Of a stretch of 64,000 bases of DNA, positions 60,665-64,000 are shown piece after piece (the stretch's first letter is position 1; the number at the start of each line of letters is the position of its first letter). The translations under genes were made by a program, and so were the position numbers. Origin of the DNA: Anthoceros angustus. Lineage: Eukaryota > Streptophyta > Anthocerotopsida > Anthocerotales > Anthocerotaceae. The notes beneath the pieces were generated by a model, which was not told the DNA's origin, made no database searches, and worked only from the letters and a program-made list of their open reading frames with translations. Location of the stretch: assembly GCA_010909165.1 (NCBI GenBank), contig MU008181.1, positions 62,001-126,000 on the forward strand. Direction: 5' to 3'.

Positions 60665-62923
60665 TTGTGGAGATGGGCTTCTCTTGGAGCTGGACTTGAT
60701 AAGCTGCGGACAGGGCCCGGCAAAATGCAGATTCTATCCCACGCTGTGATCGGGAACGCCCATGCCCAATTCTGCCAGCCTCGATTTCCAGGAAGGGCGC
60801 CACAGAGGGGTGTGGTCAGGAAGGCCTGTGCTCTCCACAGGCCGTCGAGTGGTGCCTGCATTTTCCGGGTCCTTGGTAGAAGGTGGCATGACCCTGTTTT
60901 GAAGGTAGCTGTGCTGGGTGTAGCACGAAGGATACAGTTGCCGTCTGGTGCTCCCCTGCTGTGCGCGCAGAAGGATGCTCCTGCCGAGGGTGAGAGCGAG
61001 GGTAGCTTGGATGAGCTGGATCAGAGTCTGGAAGAGGTGTTCGACGGATGGCAGTGGAGGGACACACCAACAGAGCTGGTATTGTGCCGGTGCTTTTTGG
61101 TTTTATCTTGTCTGCTACAGTATGGATTAATGAAGGAGAATCGGTGCAACAGGTAGCGTACGCATTGTTGCTGGCGGCAGTTCCTGTCGTGCCCCTGCTG
61201 CCTCGGTTTCAATGGACTGGGAGCTTTTACTTCCTCTTCCTGGCCTTGTGGTCTGTATATGTAGGGAGCCATCGAAGGTAACCTGTTGGTCCTTCATGCC
61301 CACTCTCATGCTCTGGCTATTTCCTGTCTTGTGTGCCTCCCTACATCTGGCTGCCTGTGGTGCAGCTTGGCAAAGAAGAAGGCACAAAAGCTGTCTCTGA
61401 AGCAAGGCTTGGCAGTACCGATTTTCTGCTCCTTCTCCCTGTTCGGCTTCTATTGCCTGCTACGATTTTTCCCAGACCTGAATGTGAGGGCGTTCATTTC
61501 AGCTTACCTGGGAATAGCTGGAACTCTGGCTGTAGCAAGCAATCTTGTGGGACCTCTGCAGTCTATCCTTCCTGATGGGAGCCGCCGTGTGCAACGCATT
61601 GGTAGGAATGCTCAATCTCTTTTGCCCTGTTTCTGTGGAAACTGAATTTGCCACTTCAGTTTCCACGGCAGGTTTCAACATGTGCCTCATGTTGATGCTA
61701 ATTGCTGTGTGGGATATCAGAGCTACCTTCATGGCTGGTAGTGGATGAAGGCAGGCCTGTACATTTCACGGTGACCCAAGCAGACATCGTCGCAACTCTT
61801 GGTACTCCTGTCCATCACACTCATCTGGTGTTATGAGAGTTATCAGTGTTTTGTGAAACAATGTCATGCACTGACGCCCTTGCGCTTCTCGATGACAGTT
61901 GCCATTTCCGTTGCTGTTGGGAGCAAACAAGCGGGGGCCCCTTTCACCCTGAATAATCTCATGGCTGTTTGCATTGCCACTGAGGTCCTCCAGCTCTTGT
62001 CTCTAGGAAGGTGGTCAATCGATTCGGATACAACGTTTTGCCTTCACACCTCTTGAGCTTATGTTTCCTTTCTGTCCAAGTGTGCTGATGGACTTCGTGC
62101 TCGGGTGCAGTTTCACCATAGCTGCTGTTATGCTCTCGGGACTGCTTCTGTACGATGTCTTCTGGGTGTTCGGCTCATCACACGTTTTCGGTGACAATGT
62201 CATGCTGAAAGTAAGGGAAGGGACAACAGACAAAAACAGAGCACTTTCTACCCTATCCAAGCATTTGTGAAACTCGGACGATCTAACTCTCCGTCTTCGC
62301 TGTTGTGAAGGTGGCGACATCGGATGCTTTTGATGGACCAATGAAGCTCATCTTTCCGAGAGTACGTTCAGTCATGACTTTTTTGGGCAGTGAACCATGA
62401 GGCCATTGTACTGACTGCACAAATGCGTTGCAGGCTAATACCGTGACCGATTATGCCATTCTAGGCTTGGGTGACGTTGCTGCACCAGGGCTTTTGATTG
62501 CGCTCATGCTGCGATTCGATCGAGCCAGGGCGAAGCTGTCAGGAGAAGACAACGAACTTCAATCCGAGCAGGAGAGCACTCCTGATAAAACCTACTTCAT
62601 CACTTGTATATCTGCCTACGTCTTCGGACTCACTCTTACTGTTGGTAAGCCTAATGCAACGATTTTGTTGTTTGTCCTGGTGTCACAGCAAAGCAAGTGG
62701 TCGAAACTCATGAGTCCTTGTTCTGTGGAAACTGACAGTGGCAAATTCAGTTTCCGGAGCAGCACAGCCAGCGCTGCTTTACCTAGTCCCTTCCCTCCTG
62801 TTCGGGGTGTTCCTTGTCGCAGCTTCCCGATCAGAAGCCTCTCTGTTACTGGAGTTCAAGGACGACGTGTCCCTATCTCCGGTTGCTGTCCAGACCGAGG
62901 AAGGGGTAGACCAAGGGAAGTAG
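60665..62923 (+). CDS. Signal peptide peptidase family intramembrane aspartyl protease
   Basis: Nine exons join in phase to 504 aa: 60665-61001, 61055-61277, 61366-61601, 61742-61801, 61899-62010, 62111-62210, 62311-62361, 62434-62644, 62739-62923. The catalytic motifs are complete: YD in LLLYDVFWVF, GLGD in AILGLGDVAAPG, and the QPAL motif in GAAQPALLYLVP. About nine membrane spans fit the family. Such enzymes cut transmembrane helices. The N-terminus is unusual: about 115 residues rich in Arg, Ser and Ala (ARRIQLPSGAPLLCAQK) before the first span, instead of a short lumenal end. This could be an organelle targeting sequence. A second in-frame Met is at 60725. The model's shortest intron is 53 bp. 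Confidence 0.85.
61634..61665. other. Perfect 12-bp inverted repeat in SPP intron 3
   Basis: GTGGAAACTGAA, eight bases, TTCAGTTTCCAC. It is nearly identical, in inverted orientation, to the sequence over the 3' splice site of the last exon (62725-62755). Confidence 0.9.
62725..62755. other. Palindromic sequence over the SPP exon 9 acceptor
   Basis: GTGGAAACTGA ... TCAGTTTCC brackets the acceptor AG (62737-62738) and the first codons of the exon that encodes the catalytic PAL motif. Confidence 0.85.
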
Positions 62924-64000
62924 GTGGAGCTTGCATTTGCTGTCCAAGGTGCATATGGAAAGAAGCTCAGGCTTTTTCATTCTCAGGAGACTCCCGACCG
63001 GGCAGTGGGCGAACTGGTCTGAAAACTCCAACCCCCGTGGCTTCTTGGAGCTCCCGTCCGACTCATCCTACCAACATCCCGACAAGGCCAGACACGTATC
63101 ATGCAGCGCCATGGATACCCAGATGATGAGTCTCCTCCATCTGCAAGCATTGGCAGGCCATGGCGCTCATGAGGACAAGGATGCCTGATGTCTAGCGACG
63201 AGGACAAGTGGAGAAGGATGGCTGCATGATTAACCCCAGTCCCCATGATCAACATGAACAAATATACGTGTGTATGGAGGAACATAAGCCTCCTAAACCA
63301 GGCTCACCACTGCATCACACAATAGGCGGATAGCTTACTCCAGTAGCTTAGGGAAGAGCACAGTTTTAGTCCAGGCTACAGCAGTAATCCACAAAGAACA
63401 CTGCGTTAATATAATTTGCAAACAAAAGCTTAACAAAGAATACATTATCACTAGTAGTCCACAAAGAACACTGCCTTAATATAATTTGCAAACAAGAGCT
63501 TAACAAAGAATACATTATCACTCTTAGTATCGGTGAGCTTTGGTCATATCATTTATGCACCTAGATACGGAAAAACCCGACCATCATCCCTCTCGGTCGG
63601 GAACCTTTTCATTCTTCTAGTGATGGTGAATACGAGGATAACTAAAGCTCACATAGATTGAAGTTCTGAGTGGATAGCTACTCAACGAGCAATACAAACA
63701 GAACTTGAAGATATGATTGCATAGCTACTCAAAAGGCAATACAAACCAAGGGTGCTCGTCAATTTCCCTCAAGCTCTAATATGGGTTAGATCATTTGTAG
63801 TATCAAGATATGAAAAGACTCAACACTAAAACTTATTTACCTCATGGTTACTATGACATCAAATAAGGCCAGCAAAGCCTTTCCTCATATTCATCTCTAA
63901 GAGATTCTAACATAGACATTTGTTAGGCCCGTTTGGTATAAGTGACGGTAAGTCAAATTAAGGTTCTAGCCCTTTATTTATGGTATAAATGATGTAAGTC
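62924..64000. other. Gene-free right end
   Basis: SPP 3' region, then AT-rich sequence with no supported gene. It includes the 70-bp duplication at 63384-63523. Confidence 0.5.
63384..63523. repeat. 70-bp tandem duplication
   Basis: CCACAAAGAACACTG occurs at 63389 and 63459. The two copies differ at only a few bases. Confidence 0.95.

Overview
This is a nuclear window from a land plant. It carries a SHORT-ROOT-type GRAS gene, a subtilase, a DWARF1-type sterol reductase, a P-class PPR gene, a CYP23-type cyclophilin, a bulb-lectin relic and a class-II CDCA7 gene, plus plant CACTA, MULE, Harbinger and LINE-like debris. Resolved introns are short (about 50-130 bp) with GT-AG borders, and exons are GC-rich. 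That suggests a compact non-seed plant genome (lycophyte, hornwort or moss grade), but I cannot name the species from the sequence.

Layout. 0-12 kb: the 5' part of FAN1 (-), an F-box gene (+), CYP23 (-) with a tandem duplication of its 5' end, tRNA-Asn (-), a LINE-like scrap, a broken mannose-lectin gene (-) and a complete subtilase (-). 12-18.5 kb: gene-poor, with LINE-like debris, tandem repeats, a small RING-H2 gene (-) in an AT-rich island and a RING-gene fragment. 18.5-29 kb: a PPR gene (-), then a head-to-head pair for the two subunits of the Erv41-Erv46/ERGIC cargo receptor, then a CDCA7-like zinc-finger gene (+) with an E2F-type site upstream. 29-46.4 kb: a transposon block with a Harbinger element whose catalytic part is inverted, about 180-bp tandem repeats, a coiled-coil ORF broken by a stop, a full-length CACTA element of 8,703 bp with matching termini and 3-bp target duplication, and a MULE remnant. 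46.8-63 kb: a SKA2-like kinetochore gene (+) with its last exon tandemly triplicated, SHORT-ROOT (+), DWARF1 (-), a large ATRIP/SUV2-like gene (-) and a signal peptide peptidase gene (+).

Several neighbours work in related processes. The two ERGIC genes encode partners of one complex and share a 728-bp intergenic region. FAN1 and ATRIP act in DNA-damage responses, and SKA2 and CDCA7 act in cell division and chromatin. I built complete, phase-consistent exon models for the subtilase, PPR, Erv46, CDCA7, SKA2, SHR and SPP genes. The Erv41, ATRIP, FAN1 and transposase models are partial. Frame breaks in the F-box, DWARF1 and CACTA transposase genes, and in the CYP23 duplicate, are all consistent with the loss of one G or C from a short homopolymer run. 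They may therefore be sequence errors rather than biology.
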